A DNA stretch of 10,269 nucleotides from Chloroflexota bacterium. Lineage in GTDB: Bacteria > Chloroflexota > UBA6077 > CF-72. The stretch spans positions 1 to 10,269 of the forward strand of contig JAFAWJ010000836.1 in assembly GCA_019242065.1 (NCBI GenBank). The letters are read 5' to 3'. The notes under the pieces were generated by a model, which did no database searches, was not told the origin of the DNA, and was given only the letters and a program-made list of their open reading frames with translations. The number at the start of each line of letters is the position of its first letter. The stretch's first letter is position 1. This document shows, in pieces, positions 1-6,729 of this stretch. The translations under genes were made by a program, and so were the position numbers.

Positions 1-550
1 CCAACCCTTCAAAGTCGGACGGCTGCCCGCCGCCGCGCGCCCAGTGCAGCGGGTCGACCATGATCGTGCACTCCGGATCCCCCACCTCGTCGAGCAGCTT
101 GACCGCCAGCTGCAGAGTCGCCAGCGTGCGCGCCGGCATGAACTCGACCGACGGCCGCATGCCGACCTTGCGGCATTCACGACTGAACTGGCCGAAGTTG
201 TCGCGCATGCGGTTCCAGTCAGGGTCGTCACCCTGCACCAGGGTGTAGGTGTGACCGAGCTCCGCGGAGAGCTGGAGATACGGCACCATCTGCTGCACGT
301 CGGTGTCGGGAACCATGTAGAAGCTCTGCGCGTCCAGCATCCGGAAGTGGTGCTCGGCCAGTGCACGCTTGACGTCGCGGATCTGAGCAGGATCATCCAG
401 CATGGGGAAATACGGGATGGTGGAGTACGCCGGCGAGGGGTGCATGCGCAATCCGAGACCACCGAAGCCGGCACGAGCGCAGACGTCGATGAATTCGAGC
501 GGCCGCAGGCGCGGGAGCGACGACGACGCGAAGTAGATCGTGGCTGTCAT
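1..550 (-). CDS. Sugar phosphate isomerase/epimerase (TIM barrel), C-terminus beyond the window
   Basis: The reading frame is open from an ATG at 550 to the window edge (183 codons), so about the last third of a typical 270-300 residue protein is missing. The protein begins MTATIYFASSSLPRL and continues into a TIM-barrel pattern of the xylose-isomerase-like / AP-endonuclease-2 family. LEFIDVCARAGFGGLGLR matches the first strand and helix. VEFMPARTL carries the Glu of the fourth-strand region. IMVDPLHWARGGG holds the Asp-x-x-His pair that binds the divalent metal in this family. Members isomerise or epimerise sugars, inositols or keto-acids in the cytoplasm; the substrate cannot be predicted here. 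No Shine-Dalgarno precedes the ATG. The frame is open upstream but shows no family similarity there. The 90 or so bases up to the cyclase relic hold no gene I can support. The gene shares orientation with the operon to its right but is separated from it by the relic. Confidence 0.85.
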   Translation of the reverse strand, partial: MTATIYFASSSLPRLRPLEFIDVCARAGFGGLGLRMHPSPAYSTIPYFPMLDDPAQIRDVKRALAEHHFRMLDAQSFYMVPDTDVQQMVPYLQLSAELGHTYTLVQGDDPDWNRMRDNFGQFSRECRKVGMRPSVEFMPARTLATLQLAVKLLDEVGDPECTIMVDPLHWARGGGQPSDFEGL

Positions 551-639
551 GCGCTTGGAGGATGATCCCGCCGCCGCAATCGGCGCAAGGACGCTCCGGA
601 GGGCGACCGTTCCGCAGCCTCACAGGCGCGGGCTACAGC

Positions 640-1066
640 CAGACGGTAGCGAGCCGAAGTAGACGAGAATCCCGTCTCCAATGTACCTATCCCAGCGCCC
701 ATGAAGACGAGGCCTTGCGGGCCGTTCGGACCGGGTGTGGGCATTGTCGAGGCCTTCGGCCAGCTCAATGCTCGCCTGGAGCGCGAGCATGGCATTCAGC
801 TCCACTGCCCGGTCGGCATACACACCGGTCTGGTGGTCGCGGGCGACATCGCCTCCGATGCGGGACTCGAGACGATGGCCGCCATTGGTGACGCTCCCAA
901 CGTAGCGGCCCGCCTCCAATCCCTGGCCGAGCGCGACACGGTGGTGATCAGTGCCGCGACGTACCAGTTGATCGCCGGCTATTTCAATTGTCGTGAACTC
1001 GGGTTCAGGACGCTCAAGGGCATCTCCGAGCCAATGCCCATCTACGAGGTGTTGAACGAGAGACAC
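640..1066 (+). pseudogene. Remnant of a class III adenylate/guanylate cyclase catalytic domain
   Basis: Several blocks of the class III nucleotide cyclase domain are present in order but not in one frame. YPSAHEDEALRAVRTG lies in frame from 688. After one extra base near 733-739 the match continues as GIVEAFGQLNARLERE, then VGIHTGLVVAGDI, then AIGDAPNVAARLQSLAERD (the Asn-x-x-x-Arg pair that stabilises the transition state in the family), then LGFRTLKGISEPMPIYEVL. The metal-binding segment RYIGDGILVYFG is encoded on the opposite strand at 653-687, so it has been flipped in place. The N-terminal half of the domain, with the first metal Asp, is absent, as is everything after about 1066. Relatives are often joined to AAA/TPR regulator modules, none of which remain. 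An open frame continues past 1066 to 1249, but there it only runs antisense to the molybdopterin-subunit gene. No active cyclase is expected. Confidence 0.85.
653..687. other. 35-bp micro-inversion inside the cyclase relic
   Basis: Read on the minus strand, 685 down to 653 encodes YIGDGILVYFG, the second metal-binding block of class III cyclases. The plus strand resumes the same domain at 688 with YPSAHEDE. Replacing 653-687 by its reverse complement gives an unbroken plus frame, TVARYIGDGILVYFG directly followed by YPSAHEDEALRAVRTG. The codons join correctly at both edges: base 652 plus the first two flipped bases make AGG, and the right edge falls between GGC and TAT. Bases 652 and 688 are complementary, so the breakpoints are ambiguous by one base. 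I see no long inverted repeats at the ends. Confidence 0.85.
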
Positions 1067-1085
1067 CACGCCGCGGCCCGCGTCG

Positions 1086-3464
1086 TTAGCCCCCGCTACG
1101 TTGGAGGGCGGATTCGATCAGCCGGCGCAGGTCTGTCGGCAGTAGGGGCATCTCCTGAATGCGGATCCCGAGCGGCGCAAGCGCGTCTTCCACGGCTTCG
1201 GCGACCAGCGCGGGGACAGGAATTGCGCCGGCTTCGCCAACACCTTTGACGCCCAGCGGATTGAGCGGGCTGGGCGTCTCCATGTGGGCGACCTCGATCT
1301 CAGGAATCTCCGCCAGGGTGGGCATGAGAAAGTCCATGAAGCTGGCGTTCAGCAGTTGCCCGTCGGCGTCGAAGCGCAGGCGCTCGTACAGCGCGCCGCC
1401 GATGCCCTGCGCCACACCGCCGTGGATCTGGCCCTCCACAATGGTCGGGTTGATGAGGGTGCCACAGTCGTGCACCACGCAGTAGCGGAGAAAGCGCAGC
1501 GTGCCCGTGGCGACGTCCACCTCGACGATGCACGCGTGCTGGCCCGAGGCCCATGTTGCCCGCTCCGGCGCAAAGTAGCCGCGCGCTTCCAGCCCTGGCT
1601 CCTCACCAGGCATCAGGACCGCGCCGGCGCGCGGCTTGACCAACCGCAGCGCCGCCTGGCTGGCGTCTTTGCCATACGCATAGCGGATCGGATTGGCCGC
1701 GGTGGCCAGCGCCCCGAGGCTGAGCTCGCGTCCGGGGGCGCCTCTCACCCGCACGCGACCGTCCGCCAGCTCCAGGTCCGCTTCGCTGGCCTCGAGCAAG
1801 TCGGCGGCCAGACGCACCACTTTCTCGCGCACGGAACCGGCGGCGACGGCCAGGGCATTGCCAGCGGTCACCAGGGCGCGGCTGGCGTAGGTGCCCGCAC
1901 CCCAGTTGAAGCGCGACGTGTCGCCGGTCACCACCGTCACATCCGCGGGGTCACAGCCCAGCTGGTCGGCCACGATCTGCGCGAAGCTGGTGGCGTGGCC
2001 CTGACCCTGGCTGGTGACGGCGGTGGCGGCGAAGACCTTGCCGCTCGGCTCGATACGTACGTGGGCACCTTCGTATGGGCCGATGCCGGTGCCCTCAACG
2101 TAGGCCGCGAAGCCGATCCCGAGGTAGCGGCCGGTCTCGCGCGCAGCGGCCTGGCGAGCGCGAAAACCGGCCACGTCGATCATGTCTTCGACGAGGTCCA
2201 GTCCGGCCGGATAGTCGCCGCTGTCGTACATCGTCGGCGCGCCGTCCTGAAAGGTGAGGCCCACGTCCCACGGAAACTCCTCCGGCTGCACGAAGTTGCG
2301 ACGACGCACGTCGTTAGGTGTCAACTGGAGCTCACGCGCGATGCGGTCGATCAGCCGCTCCATCACGAAGCAGGCGTGCGGCCGACCGGCGCCGCGATAC
2401 GGACTGACGCACGGCGTGTTGGTGTAGACGACGTCGAACTCGGAGCGGTAATTCGGCACGCGGTAGGGGCCGGGGAGCTGACTGGTCGTGATAATTGGCA
2501 CCACGATGCCGTAGGGCGTGTACGCGCCGGTGTCGTGGACGTACCGGTCGCGAATACCGAGGATGCGGCCTTCGGCGTCGACAGCCACCTCCACCTCGTG
2601 CTGCTGGCCGCGCTCCTGGTTGGCGGAAACGAAGTGCTCGTGGCGGTCCTCAGTCCACTTCACCGGCCGTCCGAGCTGCATGGCCGCCCACGGCACCAGC
2701 ACCTCTTCGGGAAAGAACATCATGATTTTCGTGCCGAAGCCACCGCCGACGTCCGGCGCGATGACGTCGACGCTGAACTCCGGTAGACCGAGCATGTTCG
2801 CCAGACCGTTCTTGATGGTCAGCGGTGCCTGGGTGGCGTCCCAGACGCGCAGCGTGCGCTGGAGCTGGTCGAAGACGGCCACCACGCCGCGGGTCTCGAT
2901 CGGGCTTCCGCAGGAGCGTTCGATGAACAGGCTCTCGCCAAAGACATGCGTCGCCTGCGCAAACGCCGCGTCCGGATCGCCGACGGTCTGCACCAGGTGC
3001 GCGGCGACGTTGTCGGGCACGTCCTCGTGGACGCGCGTCTGGCCAGGCTGGCGCGCGGTGAGAAAATCGACGACAGCCGGCAGCGGCTCCCAGTCCACCT
3101 CCACGAGCGCGGCGGCGTCCTCCGCCAGGTAGCGGCTGTCGGCCACCACCATGGCCACGCACTCGCCGACGAAGCAGACTTTGTCGACGGCCAGTGGCCG
3201 CTGGGTGCGACCGTGGGTCAGGCTGGGGTGAGGAATCACTAGCGGCGCGGGCTGGTTGAAGTCACCCAGGTCCGCCGCCGTATACACCGCATGCACGCCG
3301 CGCGCACGCCTGGCCGCTTCGACGTCGATGCCGCGGATGCGAGCGTGGCCGTACGGACTCCGCAACGTAACGGCGTGCAGGACGCCAGGGGGATCGACGT
3401 CGTCGACGAAGCAGCCCATGCCACGCAGCAGGCGCGGATCCTCGTTGCGGCGGGTGGGTGGCAT
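1086..3464 (-). CDS. Molybdopterin-binding large subunit of a xanthine dehydrogenase / CoxL form II family hydroxylase
   Basis: This is the catalytic molybdenum subunit of a heterotrimer-type hydroxylase, which uses water to hydroxylate a carbon, usually in an N-heterocycle or aldehyde, and passes electrons to the 2Fe-2S/FAD partner. It has 792 residues, normal for the family. Visible motifs are the N-terminal ald_Xan_dh hammerhead domain (about 10-130), GGGFGTK (240-246), PYRGAGR (355-361), SQGQGH (485-490), GTYASRA (524-530) and KGVGEAG (740-746), whose Glu744 aligns with the catalytic base of the family. PYRGAGR is the form II signature. The Cys-bearing AYxCSFR loop of true CO dehydrogenase is absent, so it should not be called carbon monoxide dehydrogenase. 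I chose ATG at 3464 because MPPTRRNEDPRLLRG is the usual start and it overlaps the upstream stop by one base (TGATG), which implies translational coupling. A 61-residue in-frame extension to 3647 is low-complexity, Arg-rich and antisense-like. The TAA stop lies about 20 bases from the cyclase relic, with no evident hairpin terminator. Confidence 0.93.
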   Translation of the reverse strand: MPPTRRNEDPRLLRGMGCFVDDVDPPGVLHAVTLRSPYGHARIRGIDVEAARRARGVHAVYTAADLGDFNQPAPLVIPHPSLTHGRTQRPLAVDKVCFVGECVAMVVADSRYLAEDAAALVEVDWEPLPAVVDFLTARQPGQTRVHEDVPDNVAAHLVQTVGDPDAAFAQATHVFGESLFIERSCGSPIETRGVVAVFDQLQRTLRVWDATQAPLTIKNGLANMLGLPEFSVDVIAPDVGGGFGTKIMMFFPEEVLVPWAAMQLGRPVKWTEDRHEHFVSANQERGQQHEVEVAVDAEGRILGIRDRYVHDTGAYTPYGIVVPIITTSQLPGPYRVPNYRSEFDVVYTNTPCVSPYRGAGRPHACFVMERLIDRIARELQLTPNDVRRRNFVQPEEFPWDVGLTFQDGAPTMYDSGDYPAGLDLVEDMIDVAGFRARQAAARETGRYLGIGFAAYVEGTGIGPYEGAHVRIEPSGKVFAATAVTSQGQGHATSFAQIVADQLGCDPADVTVVTGDTSRFNWGAGTYASRALVTAGNALAVAAGSVREKVVRLAADLLEASEADLELADGRVRVRGAPGRELSLGALATAANPIRYAYGKDASQAALRLVKPRAGAVLMPGEEPGLEARGYFAPERATWASGQHACIVEVDVATGTLRFLRYCVVHDCGTLINPTIVEGQIHGGVAQGIGGALYERLRFDADGQLLNASFMDFLMPTLAEIPEIEVAHMETPSPLNPLGVKGVGEAGAIPVPALVAEAVEDALAPLGIRIQEMPLLPTDLRRLIESALQRSGG

Positions 3465-4891
3465 CAGGTGGACCGCGGCGCAAGACGTTCGGCGGCCAGT
3501 CGGACGGCTTTGAGAATGTTCTGGTAGCCGGTGCAGCGACACAGGTTGCCAGACAGGGCGGCGCGCAGATCGTCGTCGGTGGGATGCGGAGTACGACTGA
3601 GGAGGGCGCGCGTGCTCATGAGAAAACCGGGAGTGCAGAAACCGCACTGGAGTCCGTGGCTGTCCCAGAAGGCTTGCTGGAGGGGGTGGAGCGGTCCGTC
3701 AGCGTCGGCGAGACCTTCGACGGTCGTAACCTGGGCGCCGTTGGCCTGGACGGCGAGCGTGAGGCAGGCGCGCGCGGGCTGGTCATTCAGGAGGATGGTG
3801 CAGGCGCCGCAGACGCCGTGCTCGCAACCGACGTGGGTGCCGGTCAGGCCGAGGTCGTGGCGGAGGAAGTCGCTGAGCAAAAGGCGGGGCTCGACCGCGC
3901 GCTGGTGGGGGTGGCCGTTCACGTGGACCGTAATCTCCATCGCGTCGTCGGCCGCGGCGCGAACAGGTGGTGACATTCGTGACAGTCGGTGACCCTCACG
4001 AACCACCGTTGCATGTTCTGGGCTGTGGACCGCGCGCTCGGCGGCCAGCGGCACGGCCCGCTCGGTCAGCACGGCCGCCAGCTGCCGTCGATAGTCGGCA
4101 GACGCATGCAGGTCCGCCGGCGGATCAAGTGCCTTGCGCACCGCCTCGGCCGCGACAAAGGCGGAGTCTGTAGCAGGCTGGCCCACCAGCGCCGCCTCCG
4201 CCTCGACCACGCGCACCGGCCGCGGTCCAACTCCAGCTGCCACGATGCGTGCCTGCGCAACGCTGCCGTCGTCGATCCGCAACCAGACGGCCACACCGGC
4301 CAGCGCGAAATCGCCATGCCGCTGGGCAAACTCCAGCCAGGCGCAGCCGCAACCGGGTTCGAGCCCGGGAAACCAGACATCGAGCAGGATCTCGTCCGGC
4401 TCCAACGCCGTCGTCAGATAGTCCACGAAGAAGTCATCGGCGGCCAACACGCGGCGCCGTCCGTCGGGTCCGGCGACCGTCAGCCTGGCGTCCAGGCCGA
4501 CGGCAACCGCTGGCAGCTCGGCCGCCGGGTCCGCGTGCGCGAGGCTCCCGCCGAGCGTGCCGCGGGCACGAATGGCGGGATGGCCAACCCAGCTGATGGC
4601 GTCGTGCAGGAGTGGCACCGTCCGCGCAATCCGCGGGTCGCGCTCGAGCGTGTCGTGGCGGGTCATCGCCCCGATGCGAATGCCACCCATATCGTCGTCA
4701 ATGTGGTCCAGACCACCAACGTGATTGAGATCAATCAGCAACCCGGGCGTGGCCAGACGGAAATTCATAAGCGGAATCAAGCTCTGGCCGCCGGCCAACA
4801 GCTTGGCGTCGAGGTCGCGCGACTGCCGCAAGGCATCCAGCGCCTGGTCCAGGCTGTCGGGCGCCAGGTAGTCGAACGGCGCGGGCTTCAT
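3464..4891 (-). CDS. Fused FAD-binding (CoxM-like) and 2Fe-2S (CoxS-like) subunit of the molybdenum hydroxylase
   Basis: This 475-residue protein carries both electron-transfer modules of the hydroxylase. Residues 1-285 are the FAD subunit: LLAGGQSLIPLMNFR (31-45) and GTLGGSLAHADPAAELP (111-127) are the two flavin-binding loops, followed by a CO-dehydrogenase flavoprotein C-terminal domain ending near SADYRRQLAAVLTERAV. After a linker of about 30 residues, MEITVHVNG (from 318) starts the 2Fe-2S subunit. The plant-ferredoxin-type cluster ligands are Cys356, 361, 364 and 376; the second cluster uses Cys416, 419, 451 and 453 in CGFC and CRC. Both modules look complete. Xanthine dehydrogenases have 2Fe-2S before FAD, so this order is reversed, and in most Cox-type operons the two are separate genes. 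No Shine-Dalgarno precedes the internal ATG at 3940, which supports one polypeptide, although a lost stop between two genes cannot be excluded. The start overlaps the hyuB stop by four bases (ATGA). Confidence 0.92.
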   Translation of the reverse strand: MKPAPFDYLAPDSLDQALDALRQSRDLDAKLLAGGQSLIPLMNFRLATPGLLIDLNHVGGLDHIDDDMGGIRIGAMTRHDTLERDPRIARTVPLLHDAISWVGHPAIRARGTLGGSLAHADPAAELPAVAVGLDARLTVAGPDGRRRVLAADDFFVDYLTTALEPDEILLDVWFPGLEPGCGCAWLEFAQRHGDFALAGVAVWLRIDDGSVAQARIVAAGVGPRPVRVVEAEAALVGQPATDSAFVAAEAVRKALDPPADLHASADYRRQLAAVLTERAVPLAAERAVHSPEHATVVREGHRLSRMSPPVRAAADDAMEITVHVNGHPHQRAVEPRLLLSDFLRHDLGLTGTHVGCEHGVCGACTILLNDQPARACLTLAVQANGAQVTTVEGLADADGPLHPLQQAFWDSHGLQCGFCTPGFLMSTRALLSRTPHPTDDDLRAALSGNLCRCTGYQNILKAVRLAAERLAPRST

Positions 4892-6729
4892 CCGCCGAAG
4901 TCCACTTCGGCCTGGTCGCGACCGCTGAGGAGGCGGTAGCCAGGTCCGCGGTCGAACAGCGGGCGCGGCGCCTGACCGCGCGCCTGCCAGAGCTGCTCGC
5001 GCACCGCACGCGTAGCCACTGCGTCAACCTCACCTTCCTCAGCCAGCACGACGCCGTACTCGTCGTGCGCGGCCGCCGGCGAGACTTTGCCCTGGAGCAC
5101 GTCCAGCGCGACCAGCTCTGGATCGCGCTCCAGCGGCTCACCCCAGCCGCCACCGCCGGTGGTGTCGATGCGCACCAGGGTCCCCGCGACCAGCGGTGCG
5201 TCGTCGACCAGTCCTTCGAGCGGCTGCTCGCGCGGTCCGCCGGGATCCACCGTCACACGAAACGACTTGCCGGCGCGACCACCTTTGAGCCCCCAGCAGC
5301 CGAGAATCGAACGGTCCGCTACGGACAGAAACGAGCAGTCGCGCAGCACGCGGATCTCCTTGCGATACCCGAGGCCGCCTCGCCGCAGGCCGGCTCCGCC
5401 CGAATCTGGCGCCAGGCCCAGGTGTTCGACGCGCAGTGGAAAACGCGTTTCGGTGAACTCCACCGGCAGGTTTTTCGAGTCAGGCACCACGTGTACAGTA
5501 TCCGACCCGTCGGCCCACGGTCGGCCACCGGAGCCGCCACCGAGGACCTCGCGCATGAGGAACGGCTGACCGTCGAAGTCCAGCCCGTAAAAGCCGGTAT
5601 AGCGGATGGTCTCCTGGTCGGCCGGCATGTTGCCATCTGTCGCCTTGGCCAGGACGCCAGCCAGGATGCCGAGTAGCCGCAGGATCACAAAGGTACGCGC
5701 ATTGACGGGCGCCGGGAAGATTGGGGTCACCAGGGTGCCCGGTGGCGGAAAGCGCAGCTCGATGAGTGGGACCACGCCCTCGTTCACGTCCAGCTCGGCC
5801 ATGCGTTCGGGAGTGTCGGCCAGATTGCGCAGGATGGGCGCGATCCACTTCTTCAAAAAGACGCCGTCCGCGTAATTGCCGGCGTGATTGATGGGGCCCT
5901 TCGCTTGCGGACTGGTACCCGTCAGGTCGATCACCAGGTGGTTGTCCGGGGTGCGTGTGAGCGTCATGCGCTGGGCGTGCAGGCGGGGTGGATCGACGCC
6001 GTCGTGTTCGGCATAGTCTTCCCAGACGTACGTGCCGGGTGGAATCTTGCTCAGCAGCTCGCGCTGGAAGGTCTCGGTGGTGCGCGCCAGGATGGCCTCG
6101 AAGCACGCTTCCACCTGGGTACGACCGTAGCGTCTGAACAGGTCGGCGACGCGCTCGGCGCCCATGCGACACGCGGCGACCTCGGCGTCCAGGTCACCGC
6201 GCAGGCTGTCCGGTAGGCGTGAATTGCGGACCATGACATGAATCAGATCCACGTTCGGGCGGCCTTCGGCGTACAGGCGCACCGGCGGCACGATCAGCCC
6301 TTCCTGGTAATACGAGGTGCCGTGGCTGGGCATCGAGCCTGGCACGCTTCCGCCGATATCGTCGTGATGGCCGAAGGCCTGGACGAAGGCCACGACGTCG
6401 CCGCCATGGTGGACCGGCACCGTCACGCATAGGTCGGGCAGGTGGCCGATGCCGCCCTCCGACTCGTACACGTCGTTGTGAAAGAAGACGTCGCCAGGAC
6501 GCATCGTGTCGATCGGGAAGTCCCGCACGATGGGCTGCACCAGCGCGGAGTACGAGCGGCCGGTGAGCTTGCGGCACTGGCGATCGTGGATACCGCCGCG
6601 GAAATCGCGCGCCTCGCGGATCATCGGCGAACGCGCGGTGCGTTCGATGGCCGCCTCCACCTCGGCCTCGGTCGACGCCAGGGTGCCCTCGACGATCTCC
6701 AGCAGGATCGGATCCACGTCCACGTCCAT
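4888..6729 (-). CDS. hyuB: Hydantoinase B / oxoprolinase family protein, HyuB subunit
   Basis: HyuB partners HyuA in ATP-dependent opening of cyclic amides such as hydantoins, N-methylhydantoin, 5-oxoproline and caprolactam. In characterised members HyuA phosphorylates the substrate and HyuB contributes to hydrolysis. The 613-residue protein shows the family pattern from the start: DPILLEIVEGTLASTEAEVE (6-25), SPMIREARDFRGGI (34-47), GDVFFHNDVYESEGGIGHLPD (79-99, interrupted-loop form of the usual NDPY...HLPD block) and HHDDIGGSVPGSM (121-133). Also present are CRMGAERVADLFRRYG (187-202), a central glycine-rich segment, GGGGWGEPLERDPELVALDV (525-544) and the typical C-terminal KVSPAAAHDEYGVVL. 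No frameshift or missing block is visible. The length is slightly above the usual 500-600 because of a charged tail of about 50 residues. Its ATG overlaps the hyuA TGA by one base (TGATG), so the pair is probably co-translated. The substrate cannot be predicted from the sequence alone. Confidence 0.94.
   Translation of the reverse strand: MDVDVDPILLEIVEGTLASTEAEVEAAIERTARSPMIREARDFRGGIHDRQCRKLTGRSYSALVQPIVRDFPIDTMRPGDVFFHNDVYESEGGIGHLPDLCVTVPVHHGGDVVAFVQAFGHHDDIGGSVPGSMPSHGTSYYQEGLIVPPVRLYAEGRPNVDLIHVMVRNSRLPDSLRGDLDAEVAACRMGAERVADLFRRYGRTQVEACFEAILARTTETFQRELLSKIPPGTYVWEDYAEHDGVDPPRLHAQRMTLTRTPDNHLVIDLTGTSPQAKGPINHAGNYADGVFLKKWIAPILRNLADTPERMAELDVNEGVVPLIELRFPPPGTLVTPIFPAPVNARTFVILRLLGILAGVLAKATDGNMPADQETIRYTGFYGLDFDGQPFLMREVLGGGSGGRPWADGSDTVHVVPDSKNLPVEFTETRFPLRVEHLGLAPDSGGAGLRRGGLGYRKEIRVLRDCSFLSVADRSILGCWGLKGGRAGKSFRVTVDPGGPREQPLEGLVDDAPLVAGTLVRIDTTGGGGWGEPLERDPELVALDVLQGKVSPAAAHDEYGVVLAEEGEVDAVATRAVREQLWQARGQAPRPLFDRGPGYRLLSGRDQAEVDFGG

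Noticed and set aside
393..623. Minus-strand open frame with a CADCGGG motif, possible zinc-ribbon fragment
   Set aside because: The single CxxC is in a short frame that mostly overlaps the sugar isomerase gene out of frame, with no second Cys pair.
653..687. Inverted segment as a phase-variable switch
   Set aside because: There are no flanking inverted repeats of useful length, no invertase gene, and it sits within a dead coding sequence.
701..1249. Plus-strand open frame as an independent 182-residue cyclase
   Set aside because: Its ATG falls inside the out-of-frame AHEDE codons and its tail is antisense to the Mo-subunit gene. It is one piece of a broken cyclase.
1284..2786. 500-codon plus-strand open frame
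   Set aside because: It lies wholly antisense to the molybdopterin-subunit gene, has His/Arg/Gly-rich composition without any recognisable domain, and is the expected shadow of high-GC coding DNA.
3465..3647. Upstream start for the Mo subunit, adding 61 residues
   Set aside because: The extension is Arg/Ser-rich and entirely inside the 3' end of the fusion gene. ATG 3464 gives the family N-terminus and a TGATG overlap.
3989..4939. 316-codon plus-strand open frame
   Set aside because: Antisense to the FAD/2Fe-2S fusion gene and without recognisable motifs.
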